Below, in pieces: positions 14,404-22,083 of a stretch of 34,459 bases of DNA. The position numbers were made by a program, and so were the translations under genes. The stretch covers positions 1-34,459 of the forward strand of contig JAGWSF010000091.1 of assembly GCA_028876385.1 (NCBI GenBank). Reading direction: 5' to 3'. The notes under the pieces are model-generated. The model was not told the DNA's origin. It saw only the letters and a list, made by a program, of their open reading frames with translations, and ran no database searches. This DNA is from Acidobacteriota bacterium (GTDB lineage Bacteria > Actinomycetota > Acidimicrobiia > Acidimicrobiales > Palsa-688). Each line of letters starts with the position of its first letter. Position 1 is the stretch's first letter.

Positions 14404-15477
14404 TCAGCGGTCCGGGGGGTGGACGGCGCCGGCCGCCTGCGACGACGAGATCAAACGTTCCAGGCAGGACCACGCCCGGCCGTCGTCGATGACCGTCCCA
14501 GCCAGCTCGATCCCCGACCGCAGATCGGGGCTGGCCCCTCCCACCACCAGACCGGCGGCGGCGTTGAGCACGACGATGTCCCGGCGGGGACCGCTCTCGC
14601 CTTGAAGCACCCGCCGGGCCAGCCCGGCGTTGGTCGCGGCATCCCCACCCCGCAGGTCCTCCAGCGCGGCCGGCGCCAGGCCCAGCTCCACCGGGTCCAC
14701 GGTGTGCTCCTCGAAGGCTCCGTCGCGGTATTCGTGCACCGTCGAGGGACCGGCGGTGGAGAGCTCGTCGAGGCCGCCGGCGCCGTGGACAACCATCACC
14801 CGAGACGCCCCCCCGGCGGCCAGCACGGCGACCATCCGGGCCGCCATGGACGGGTCGCCGACGCCGACCACCTGGCGGCGGACCCGGGCCGGGTTGGCCA
14901 GCGGGCCGAGGAAGTTGAACGCCGTCGGCACGCCCAGCTCGCGCCGGACGGGGATGGCGTGACGCATGGCCGGGTGGTAGCGCGGCGCGAAGCAGAAACC
15001 GATACCCGCCTCGGTCACGCAGCGGGCCACGCCGTCGGGGTCCAGTTCGATGGCCACGCCCAGCGCTTCGAGCACGTCGGCCGACCCGGCCTGCGACGAG
15101 GCCGCCCGCCCCCCGTGCTTGCAGACCGGCACCCCCGCCCCGGCCACGACCAGGGCGGCGATGGTGGACACGTTGATGGTCCCGCTGCGGTCGCCCCCCG
15201 TGCCGCAGGTGTCGATGACCCGGCCGGCCAGGTCGGCGGGCAGGTCCACCCGCTCTGCCGCGGCGAGCATGGCCGAGACCATCCCGGTCATCTCCTCCAC
15301 CGTCTCACCCTTGCAGCGCAGCCCGAACATCACCGCCGCTATCTGAGCCGGGGTGGCGTTGCCGGCCAGGATTTCGCCGAGCACCAACGCCGACTCGGAG
15401 GCGCTCAGGTCCTCGCGGGCGGCCACCCGGCTCAGGACACCGCGCCAACCACCGAGGTCCTCGAGGGTCTGGGTCAC
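14404..15477 (-). CDS. trpD: Anthranilate phosphoribosyltransferase
   Basis: A 357-residue enzyme joining anthranilate and PRPP in tryptophan synthesis. The signatures DTCGTGGDRSGTINVST, KHGGRAASSQAGSADVLEALG, FNFLGPLANPA and VHGAGGLDELS are intact. The GTG start lies 17 bases after the whiB stop with no clear ribosome binding site, so it is probably cotranscribed with whiB. No other trp gene is in the window, so it is not part of a classical trp operon here. Confidence 0.93.
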   Translation of the reverse strand: MTQTLEDLGGWRGVLSRVAAREDLSASESALVLGEILAGNATPAQIAAVMFGLRCKGETVEEMTGMVSAMLAAAERVDLPADLAGRVIDTCGTGGDRSGTINVSTIAALVVAGAGVPVCKHGGRAASSQAGSADVLEALGVAIELDPDGVARCVTEAGIGFCFAPRYHPAMRHAIPVRRELGVPTAFNFLGPLANPARVRRQVVGVGDPSMAARMVAVLAAGGASRVMVVHGAGGLDELSTAGPSTVHEYRDGAFEEHTVDPVELGLAPAALEDLRGGDAATNAGLARRVLQGESGPRRDIVVLNAAAGLVVGGASPDLRSGIELAGTVIDDGRAWSCLERLISSSQAAGAVHPPDR

Positions 15478-15494
15478 GGGGGTGGGAGGAAGGA

Positions 15495-15746
15495 TCAGGC
15501 GGTCCGGCGCCGACGCCGGATGATCCGCCGTCTCTCACGCTCGGTCGCCCCGCCCCAGACCCCTTCCTTCTCCCGGTTGGACAAGGCCCACTCGAGGCAC
15601 AGTTCCTGCACCGCGCAGCCCCGGCAGATGGACTTGGCGTCCTCGGCCTCCTCGTCGGAGACGGGGTAGAAGATGTCCGGGTCGACGCCGCGGCAAGCCG
15701 CTCTTTGGCGCCACACCGGCATCTGGCTGTCCTTGGGGTTGGTCAT
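15495..15746 (-). CDS. WhiB-family iron-sulfur transcription factor
   Basis: An 83-residue WhiB-like protein, a family confined to Actinobacteria and their phages. The four [4Fe-4S] cysteines are C18, C41, C44 and C50 (C-x2-C-x5-C), followed by the GVWGG turn (residues 62-66) and a very basic tail (RERRRIIRRRRRTA) for DNA binding. The short, compact form resembles the WhiB1/WhiB2 group, but the paralog cannot be fixed by eye. The upstream stretch contains TAGAAC rather than TANNNT at the expected place, so the start mode is unclear. It is followed by trpD. Confidence 0.92.
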   Translation of the reverse strand: MTNPKDSQMPVWRQRAACRGVDPDIFYPVSDEEAEDAKSICRGCAVQELCLEWALSNREKEGVWGGATERERRRIIRRRRRTA

Positions 15747-15857
15747 GGTCCGATTTCCGTTCTACACCGGCGGCCGGTCGCCGGTTCCGGAGCCGCTGGG
15801 CTCCCTCCTCGGCGGTGGTCGGTCCGCGCCCAGTCTGGCCTACGGTTGGGCGGCTGT

Positions 15858-16469
15858 CTAGCCCTCCAGGTCGGCGAGCAGGCTGTCCTTGGTGTCCTGG
15901 CTCAACACCGTGCTCTCGCGGTAGGCGGGATGATCGATTCCGAGCGCCACCTGACCGGAGCGGAACTGCACGACCTGATCGGCCGACAGCTCGAAGCGCA
16001 CGAAATGCACGGCGGCGGTGACCTCCTCGCGGGTCAGGTGGGCGGCATGGTCGGGGTCCACCAGGCAGGGGATGACCGTGGGCCCCACCCCGTTGCCGGC
16101 CGGATGGATTTCCAGCTGCACGGCTCGCTCGATGCCGACCAGGAGGGGCAGCCAGTGCTCCATCTCCTCCCGGCTGGTGAGCTCGACGTACAACGTCGCC
16201 GACAGCTCACCCGGTTCGGGGATCAGGGGGTTGTAGGTGTCCAGCTCGGTCTGGATGGCCTGGTCGGACAGGAGCCGCTCGGCCCGGGCCATCTCCTGGA
16301 TCTGGAACCGGATGGTCTCGCGGTTCTCGAACACCACGCTGACCACCGGGCCCACCGCCACCCGTCGCTTCTTCTTGAGCTCGATGATGTGGTCCCGGAA
16401 CTCGCCGCGCTGACGCTCGTAGGCCCGGGCGTCGGCGATGTCGTCCAGGGTCAGGTGACGCCCTGTCAT
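15858..16469 (-). CDS. DUF3501 family protein
   Basis: A 203-residue protein matching DUF3501: MTGRHLTLDDIADARAYERQR, FENRETIRFQIQEMARAE, ELDTYNPLIPEPGELSATL. Its biochemistry is not established. Its ATG overlaps the stop of the iron-sulfur gene as ATGA. Genes of this family are known to sit beside rubrerythrin and a CCG-domain iron-sulfur protein, exactly as here, which suggests a part in the same redox or peroxide-defence chain. Confidence 0.85.
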   Translation of the reverse strand: MTGRHLTLDDIADARAYERQRGEFRDHIIELKKKRRVAVGPVVSVVFENRETIRFQIQEMARAERLLSDQAIQTELDTYNPLIPEPGELSATLYVELTSREEMEHWLPLLVGIERAVQLEIHPAGNGVGPTVIPCLVDPDHAAHLTREEVTAAVHFVRFELSADQVVQFRSGQVALGIDHPAYRESTVLSQDTKDSLLADLEG

Positions 16470-17770
16470 CGGGATTCCTCTCCCGGCTCGGGGGCGATCC
16501 CGTAGGCCCGGGCCATGAACTGCAAGGGGTGCACCGGTACGACCCCGGTCTCCAAGACGATGGCCCCGTTGGCCAACTGGCAATCCCCGGTCACCACCTC
16601 GGCGGCGGCCTTCTCCAGACCGTCCTTGAGGGGCTGGGCGACCCGTCGGGACAGCTCGAAGTTCTCCGAGCGCAGACCCCAGGTCCCGTCTATACCGGAG
16701 CACTTCTGCACGGCGGTCACCTTGGTGCCGGTGAGCTTCATGAGGTCCCGGCTGCGCAGGCCGATGTTCTGCGCCTGGAGGTGACAGGGGACGTGGTAGG
16801 CGGTGGTGGCCGGTACCTCCCCGTTGAAGTCGGTGTCGAGCGACGTCGATTCGCCCTTGTGGAGCCGCCACAGGTACTCGGCCGCATCGTAGGTGTGCGA
16901 GCCGACCAGCTCGGCGTCGGGGGTCTTCAGGTACTCGGGGTAGTCCCGCTTCAGCACGTACCCGCATGTGGGTTGGGGCACCACGATGTCACGGCCGGCC
17001 CGGACCTCCTCGGCCAGGCGGGCGACGTTCTTGGCGGCCTGCTTCTTGAAGGCGTCGAACTCGCCGCTGTGCAGCCACGGGGCCCCGCAACAGCCGGCGC
17101 CTTCGGCCAGGCTGCAGCTGACGCCGTTGCGCTCGTAGACCTTGACCAGATCCTGGCCTATGGCCGGGTTCTGGTATTCGACCAGGCACGTCGGGAAGAC
17201 GGCGACCCGGCCCTGCTCGCTTCGGCCCAGACGGGGCGTCGGGCGCTTCTTGAACCAGGTGCTGAACCGGACCCGGGCGTAGGGCGGCAGTATCCGTTCC
17301 GAGGCGATGCCGACCAACCGGTCCATCAGCCGCCGAGCCGGCGAGCCCGGCTGGCCCAGGGCCTTGTTGGCCAGAGGGGCCACCGCGCTGGCCAACTTCC
17401 CGGTCTGGTCGGTGCGGGCCAGGGCCTGGGTGGTGACCCGATCCTTCAGCGTCTTGGGGCGGGCCGCGGCGGCCCGCAGCATCAGCCGGGGGAAGTCCAG
17501 CTCCCACTCGTGGGGCGGGATGTAGGGGCACTTCACGTAGCAGAGCTTGCACTGGTAGCACTCGTCGACCACCTGGTCCTGCTCGGCCGGGGTCATCGCT
17601 GCCACATCGCCGTCGCGGGCGTCGATCAGGTTGAACATGGTCGGGAAGGACGGGCACAGCGACAGACACAAGCGGCACCCGTGGCACAGGTCGTAGACCC
17701 TCTCCAGTTCGCCGCGCAGGTCCTTCTCGTCGTAGTAGGCCGGGTGACTGGGGTCGTATGTCGTGGTCAA
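16466..17770 (-). CDS. GlpC-like (Fe-S)-binding CCG-domain oxidoreductase subunit
   Basis: A 434-residue protein with two ferredoxin-type [4Fe-4S] motifs, C29-H-G-C-R-L-C-L-S-L-C39-P and C71-Y-Q-C-K-L-C-Y-V-K-C81-P, then two cysteine-rich CCG domains (GAGCCGAPW, YHVPCHLQAQN, KCSGIDGTWG, GDCQLANG). This is the heterodisulfide-reductase subunit D / GlpC architecture, an electron carrier without flavin. TTG 17770 was chosen because AGGAG (17779-17783) precedes it by eight bases; the longer frame to 17818 would read through a terminator T-run. The context suggests electron delivery to rubrerythrin rather than to a glycerol-3-phosphate dehydrogenase; that is inference. Confidence 0.87.
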   Translation of the reverse strand: MTTTYDPSHPAYYDEKDLRGELERVYDLCHGCRLCLSLCPSFPTMFNLIDARDGDVAAMTPAEQDQVVDECYQCKLCYVKCPYIPPHEWELDFPRLMLRAAAARPKTLKDRVTTQALARTDQTGKLASAVAPLANKALGQPGSPARRLMDRLVGIASERILPPYARVRFSTWFKKRPTPRLGRSEQGRVAVFPTCLVEYQNPAIGQDLVKVYERNGVSCSLAEGAGCCGAPWLHSGEFDAFKKQAAKNVARLAEEVRAGRDIVVPQPTCGYVLKRDYPEYLKTPDAELVGSHTYDAAEYLWRLHKGESTSLDTDFNGEVPATTAYHVPCHLQAQNIGLRSRDLMKLTGTKVTAVQKCSGIDGTWGLRSENFELSRRVAQPLKDGLEKAAAEVVTGDCQLANGAIVLETGVVPVHPLQFMARAYGIAPEPGEESR

Positions 17771-17786
17771 CGCTTCATCTCCTAGA

Positions 17787-17838
17787 AAGAAAAAAAAAGG
17801 GGGGGACCCGGGTGGCACGCACGCGTCGCACCACCCGG
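17787..17838 (-). terminator. Intrinsic terminator between rubrerythrin and the Fe-S gene
   Basis: On the minus strand CCGGGTGG (17831-17838) pairs perfectly with CCACCCGG (17808-17815) across a 15-base loop. A C-run and then TTTTTTTTCTTT (about 17787-17798) follow. It lies between the rubrerythrin stop and the ribosome binding site of the Fe-S gene, so it would make rubrerythrin more abundant than the downstream products. Confidence 0.8.
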
Positions 17839-17874
17839 ACCCTCCCCGGCCAGCCGACTACGGCCGGCTACCGG

Positions 17875-18293
<419 letters not shown>

Positions 18294-18294
<1 letters not shown>

Positions 18295-18746
18295 CAGTCA
18301 GCTCCTTGCTCTCTTGTCTTTGGGTTGAGATGGTTCTTACAGTCTTGGCACATCCCCCGGAACACGACCTCGGCGTCGCCGACCACGAACCCCGTCGCTG
18401 CGCCCTCGGGCACGCGGAGGTGGCTGTAGTCGGCGTAGAGGTCCCGGACCTTCCCGCAGCCGTTGCAGACGAGGTGGTGATGGGCGTCGGTGTTCGGATC
18501 GAAGCGGGTCGAACCGGTCCCGAGATCCAGGGTCTGCAGCTCGCCCATGTCCACCAGGTCGTTGAGCGTCTGATAGACCGTGCGCAACGACATGGTCGGC
18601 ATCCGGGTCCGCGCTTCGGCGTACACGGCATCGGCGCTCGGGTGGTGCCCGGCTCCGGCGAGAACCTCGAAGATCAACTCCCGCTGAGGTGTGACCTTGA
18701 GCCCGCGGGCCCGAAACAGGTCGGTCATCTCTGCCGCGGTCCTCAC
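18294..18746 (-). CDS. Fur-family metalloregulator, PerR-like
   Basis: A 150-residue repressor with an N-terminal winged helix (GLKVTPQRELIFEVL, SLRTVYQTLNDL) and a metal-binding C-terminal half (TRFDPNTDAHHHLVC, CNGC and CQDC for structural zinc). The Asp in RFD matches the PerR peroxide-sensing ligand, where Fur has Glu, and HHPSADAVY supplies the N-terminal His. GTG 18746 lies seven bases after TAAGCT; ATG 18728 is the alternative. It is cotranscribed with rubrerythrin, so it probably senses peroxide or iron and controls its own operon through the palindrome at 18763-18781. Confidence 0.87.
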
Positions 18747-18753
18747 ACAACAA

Positions 18754-18759
18754 AGCTTA
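18754..18759 (-). promoter_or_regulatory. Leaderless-type -10 (TAAGCT) of the PerR-like operon
   Basis: TAAGCT on the minus strand is exactly seven bases before GTG 18746. Confidence 0.5.
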
Positions 18760-18762
18760 GTA

Positions 18763-18781
18763 CCTAACAATCGTTGTTGGG
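18763..18781. promoter_or_regulatory. Fur/PerR-type operator candidate
   Basis: CCTAACAATCGTTGTTGGG is a 19-bp palindrome with one mismatched pair: CC, AACAA, TCG, TTGTT, GG. It covers the region upstream of the -10 of the Fur-family gene and sits 12 bp from the glpD -10, so it could control both directions. Length and symmetry fit Fur-family boxes; the sequence is not a textbook PerR box. Confidence 0.55.
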
Positions 18782-18792
18782 AAGGTTCTTGA

Positions 18793-18798
18793 TAGTTT
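18793..18798 (+). promoter_or_regulatory. Leaderless-type -10 (TAGTTT) of glpD
   Basis: TAGTTT lies six bases before GTG 18805; no ribosome binding site is present. Confidence 0.5.
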
Positions 18799-18804
18799 GG
18801 CGGT

Positions 18805-20529
18805 GTGACCGTCGCCGCGTTCGACCGGGAGGCGTCCCTGGCCCGGATGCGGGCCGAGGAATTCGACGTGGTGGTGGTGGGCGGGGGCGTCACCGGGTGC
18901 GGGGTGGCCCTCGACGCGGCCAGCCGGAGCCTGCGCACCGCTTTGGTGGAGGCCGGGGATTTCGCCCAGGGCACCTCGTCCAAATCCTCCAAGCTGGTCC
19001 ACGGCGGGCTGCGCTACCTGCAGCAGCACGACTACCTGCTGGTCTACGAGGCCCTCCACGAGCGCCAGCGCCTGCTGCGCAACGCCCCCCATCTGGTGCA
19101 CCCCCTGCCCTTCTTGATCCCCCTGTTCGGGCGGGACGGGGTGGTGAGCCGCAGCGTGGCCAAGGCCTACTCGTCGGCGTTGTGGCTCTACGATCTGACC
19201 GGTGGTCTGCGCATCGGTCACCGCCACCGGCGGGTCGGTGCCAGTGAGGCCCTGACCCACTTCCCGGTCCTTCGCACCGATCGACTGGTGGCGGCGTTCG
19301 TGTACTGGGACGCCCAAGCCGACGACGCCCGCCTCACCCTGGCCCTGGCCCGCACCGCGGCCCGCCACGGAGCCGCGGTCGCCAACCACGCACCGGTGGA
19401 TTCGCTGCTGGTCGAGGGGGGCGAGGTGCGGGGGGTGCGACTGGCCGACGGCTCCACCGTCCGAGCCGCGGCCGTGGTCAATGCCGGGGGCGTATGGGCC
19501 GAGGAGCTCGGCCGACTCGGCCCGTCCGGGGCCGGCGGGGTGTCCATCCGCCCGGCCAAAGGCATCCACCTGACCGTCCCCGCCGCCCGACTGCCCTGCA
19601 GCCAGGCGGCCGTCCTGACCGTACCGGGCGACCGTCGCTCGATATTCGTGGTGCCGTGGGCGGCCGACGAGGCCGACGGGCCCAGCGGGGACCGCCGCTA
19701 CACCTACGTCGGGACCACCGACACCGACTACACGGGGTCCCTCGACGAGCCTCTCTGCCGCCCCGAGGACGTCGCCTACCTGCTCGACGCGGTCAACTCC
19801 TGGACCGGCGCCGACCTGGTCCCCGACGACGTGACCGCCACCTGGGCCGGCCTGCGGCCGCTCGTGAGCGACACCCGACGGGCCCGCACCGCCGACCTGT
19901 CGCGTCGGCATCGCATCGTGGTCGGCGCCGACGGGCTGGTGACCGTCACGGGGGGGAAGCTGACCACCTACCGCAAAATGGCCGCCGACACCGTGGACAC
20001 CGTCGTCGGGCTCCGCTCCCCCCGCTGGTGGCGCTCCATCCCGGGACGGCCCCTCCGGGGGCGGCGGTCGCGGACGGGCCGGCTCACCCTGCTCGGAGGC
20101 GAGGACGGCGGCCGGGCGCCCGGCGAAGTGCCGGCCCAGGCGGCCCAGTTGGGCCTCGACCAGGCGACCTACCGCCATCTCTGGGGCCGCTACGGCACCG
20201 AGACGGCGAGCGTGCTGGATCTCTGCCGCACCCGGCCGGACCTGACCGCTCTGCTCGACCCGCGGTTGCCGTACATCGCCGCCGAGGTGGTGTGGGCGGC
20301 CCGCTCGGAGATGGCCCTCACCGTCACCGACGTACTGGCCCGCCGCACCCGGGCCCTCATCCTCCACCGAGACGCCGCCCTGCGGGTCGCCCCCCGCGTG
20401 GCCGAGCTCCTCGGCGGCGAGTTGGGTCTGAGCGACGACCAGACCGCCACCCAGGTGGCCGACTTCGAAGCCCTGATCCGGGCTGAGCTCGCCGCCGAGA
20501 GCCCCACCGACACCATTCCGGTCCGTTGA
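18805..20529 (+). CDS. glpD: FAD-dependent sn-glycerol-3-phosphate dehydrogenase
   Basis: A 574-residue membrane-associated flavoprotein oxidising glycerol-3-phosphate to dihydroxyacetone phosphate and passing electrons to quinone. It has the FAD dinucleotide fold VVVGGGVTGCGVALDAASR with the acidic strand end VEAGD, then GTSSKSSKLVHGGLRYLQQHD, a hallmark of GlpD, NAGGVWAEELGRL, and the FAD C-terminal motif TVTGGKLTTYRKMAADTVD, with a DAO_C domain from about residue 410. It begins with GTG after a leaderless-type -10. Its TGA overlaps the TTG of the next gene. The DHAP it makes is the natural precursor for the product of the adjacent AGPS-like enzyme. Confidence 0.93.
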   Translation: MTVAAFDREASLARMRAEEFDVVVVGGGVTGCGVALDAASRSLRTALVEAGDFAQGTSSKSSKLVHGGLRYLQQHDYLLVYEALHERQRLLRNAPHLVHPLPFLIPLFGRDGVVSRSVAKAYSSALWLYDLTGGLRIGHRHRRVGASEALTHFPVLRTDRLVAAFVYWDAQADDARLTLALARTAARHGAAVANHAPVDSLLVEGGEVRGVRLADGSTVRAAAVVNAGGVWAEELGRLGPSGAGGVSIRPAKGIHLTVPAARLPCSQAAVLTVPGDRRSIFVVPWAADEADGPSGDRRYTYVGTTDTDYTGSLDEPLCRPEDVAYLLDAVNSWTGADLVPDDVTATWAGLRPLVSDTRRARTADLSRRHRIVVGADGLVTVTGGKLTTYRKMAADTVDTVVGLRSPRWWRSIPGRPLRGRRSRTGRLTLLGGEDGGRAPGEVPAQAAQLGLDQATYRHLWGRYGTETASVLDLCRTRPDLTALLDPRLPYIAAEVVWAARSEMALTVTDVLARRTRALILHRDAALRVAPRVAELLGGELGLSDDQTATQVADFEALIRAELAAESPTDTIPVR

Positions 20530-22025
20530 GACGTTCGCCGCGGCCGGCTCCCCTCGACGCCGGGGCGGCTCTCCGCCCGGCCCGATTCGGACCCGGCCCC
20601 GACCTCGACCACGACCTCGTCGCCCGCCTGCGGTCCGTCTGCGCGTCGGTCAGCGTCACCGACGAGGACCGGGTCGACGCCGGCCGGGACTGGTGGCCCC
20701 TGTCGGCCGTGTGGGCCCACGACGGGACCGCGCCGGCCCTGCCCGCCGCCGTCTGCCGACCCGGCTCGGCGGGCGAGGTGGCCGCGGTGATCGACCTCTG
20801 CAGCCGTTCCGGCGTGGCCGTCACCCCCTTCGCCGGGGCCAGCGGCGTCTGTGGCGGCAGCGTCCCGGTCCACGGCGGGGTGTCGCTCGACCTGACCGGC
20901 CTCGACGGTGTCGTCGGCATCGACGCCGACGACCTGCTCGTCGAGGTCCGGGCCGGGACCTTCGGGCCTGATCTCGAGGCCCGTCTCGCCGCCGAGGGCC
21001 TGACCCTAGGGCACTGGCCCCAGTCGTTCGACCTGTCCACCGTCGGCGGCTGGCTGGCCTGCCGCGGCGCCGGCCAGTACTCCACCCGGTACGGGAAGAT
21101 CGAGGACATGGTCGTGGGGTTGGAGGTGGCCACCGCCACCGCCGGTCTGGTGCGCACCGGCGGGACGGCCCCCCGATCGGCGACCGGGCCCGACCTGACC
21201 CAACTGTTCGTGGGCAGCGAGGGAACCCTCGGGGTCATCACCTCGGCCACCTTGAGGGTGCACCCGGCGGCGCCCGCCGAGCGGCGCTCGGCCTTCAGCT
21301 TCGACAGCTTCGACGCCGGCCTCGAGGTGTGCCGGCGGGTCCTCCGCCGCGGCGCCACCCCGGCCGTGCTGCGCCTCTACGACCGCAGCGAATCGGCCCG
21401 CAACTTCGACGTGGGGGACGGCTGCCTGCTCATCGTCGTGGACGAGGGTGACTCGGTGATCGTCGACGCCGCCATGGCGGTCGTCGACGAGGAGGCCGGT
21501 CACACCGGCGGCCGCCGGCGCGACGCCGAACTGGCCGGGACCTGGCTGGCACGGCGCAACCACATCCCTCCCATCGCCGACCTGGTGGCCGCCGGTCTGG
21601 TCGTGGACACGGTGGAGGTCGCGGCCCGGTGGAGCGCGTTGGCGGCCATCCACCGCGATGCCGTCGAGCGTCTGCACCGCGTCGACGGCACCGTGGCGGC
21701 GTCGGTCCATCAGTCCCACGCCTACCGGGACGGGGCCTGCCTGTACTTCACCTTCGCCGGGCGACCGCCCGATGCCGGCCGAGCGGCCGCCGAGTCCTAC
21801 TACCGGCAGGCCTTCGACGCGGTGACGGAGGTGACGCGGTCCCACGGCGGATCCATTTCGCACCATCACGGGGTCGGCCTCAACCGGGCCCGCTACCTGC
21901 CGGCGGCCCTCGGGCGGTCCCTCGACGTACTGCAGAGGGTCAAGGCCGCCCTCGACCCGGCCGGAGTGCTGAACCCCGGAAAGCTCGGCCTCGACGATCC
22001 TTTCGGTACCGTCTCGGTCCCGTGA
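20526..22025 (+). CDS. FAD-linked oxidase, alkyl-DHAP synthase (AGPS)-like
   Basis: A 499-residue flavoprotein with an N-terminal FAD-binding PCMH domain (about 70-250: FAGASGVCGGSVPVHGGVSLD, then STVGGWLACRGAGQYSTRYGKIEDMVVG) and a FAD-oxidase C-terminal domain. The triple histidine SHHHGVG (H446-448) and the STVGGW...YGKIEDMV stretch match alkyldihydroxyacetonephosphate synthases, which exchange the acyl chain of acyl-DHAP for a fatty alcohol to make ether lipids; mycobacterial AgpS is a relative. D-lactate or glycolate dehydrogenase is the alternative reading. It starts at TTG overlapping the glpD stop as TTGA. Whether it makes ether lipids is inference. Confidence 0.83.
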   Translation: MRRSPRPAPLDAGAALRPARFGPGPDLDHDLVARLRSVCASVSVTDEDRVDAGRDWWPLSAVWAHDGTAPALPAAVCRPGSAGEVAAVIDLCSRSGVAVTPFAGASGVCGGSVPVHGGVSLDLTGLDGVVGIDADDLLVEVRAGTFGPDLEARLAAEGLTLGHWPQSFDLSTVGGWLACRGAGQYSTRYGKIEDMVVGLEVATATAGLVRTGGTAPRSATGPDLTQLFVGSEGTLGVITSATLRVHPAAPAERRSAFSFDSFDAGLEVCRRVLRRGATPAVLRLYDRSESARNFDVGDGCLLIVVDEGDSVIVDAAMAVVDEEAGHTGGRRRDAELAGTWLARRNHIPPIADLVAAGLVVDTVEVAARWSALAAIHRDAVERLHRVDGTVAASVHQSHAYRDGACLYFTFAGRPPDAGRAAAESYYRQAFDAVTEVTRSHGGSISHHHGVGLNRARYLPAALGRSLDVLQRVKAALDPAGVLNPGKLGLDDPFGTVSVP

Positions 22026-22083
22026 ACACCACCCGACTGATCAATCGGCCCGAGGGTCACCGCAGCTGCCACGGTCGGCCCCG

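Noticed and set aside
17771..17818. ATG start at 17818 for the Fe-S protein
   Set aside because: It would translate through the terminator C-run and T-run (PPFFFFLG); the TTG at 17770 has a good ribosome binding site.
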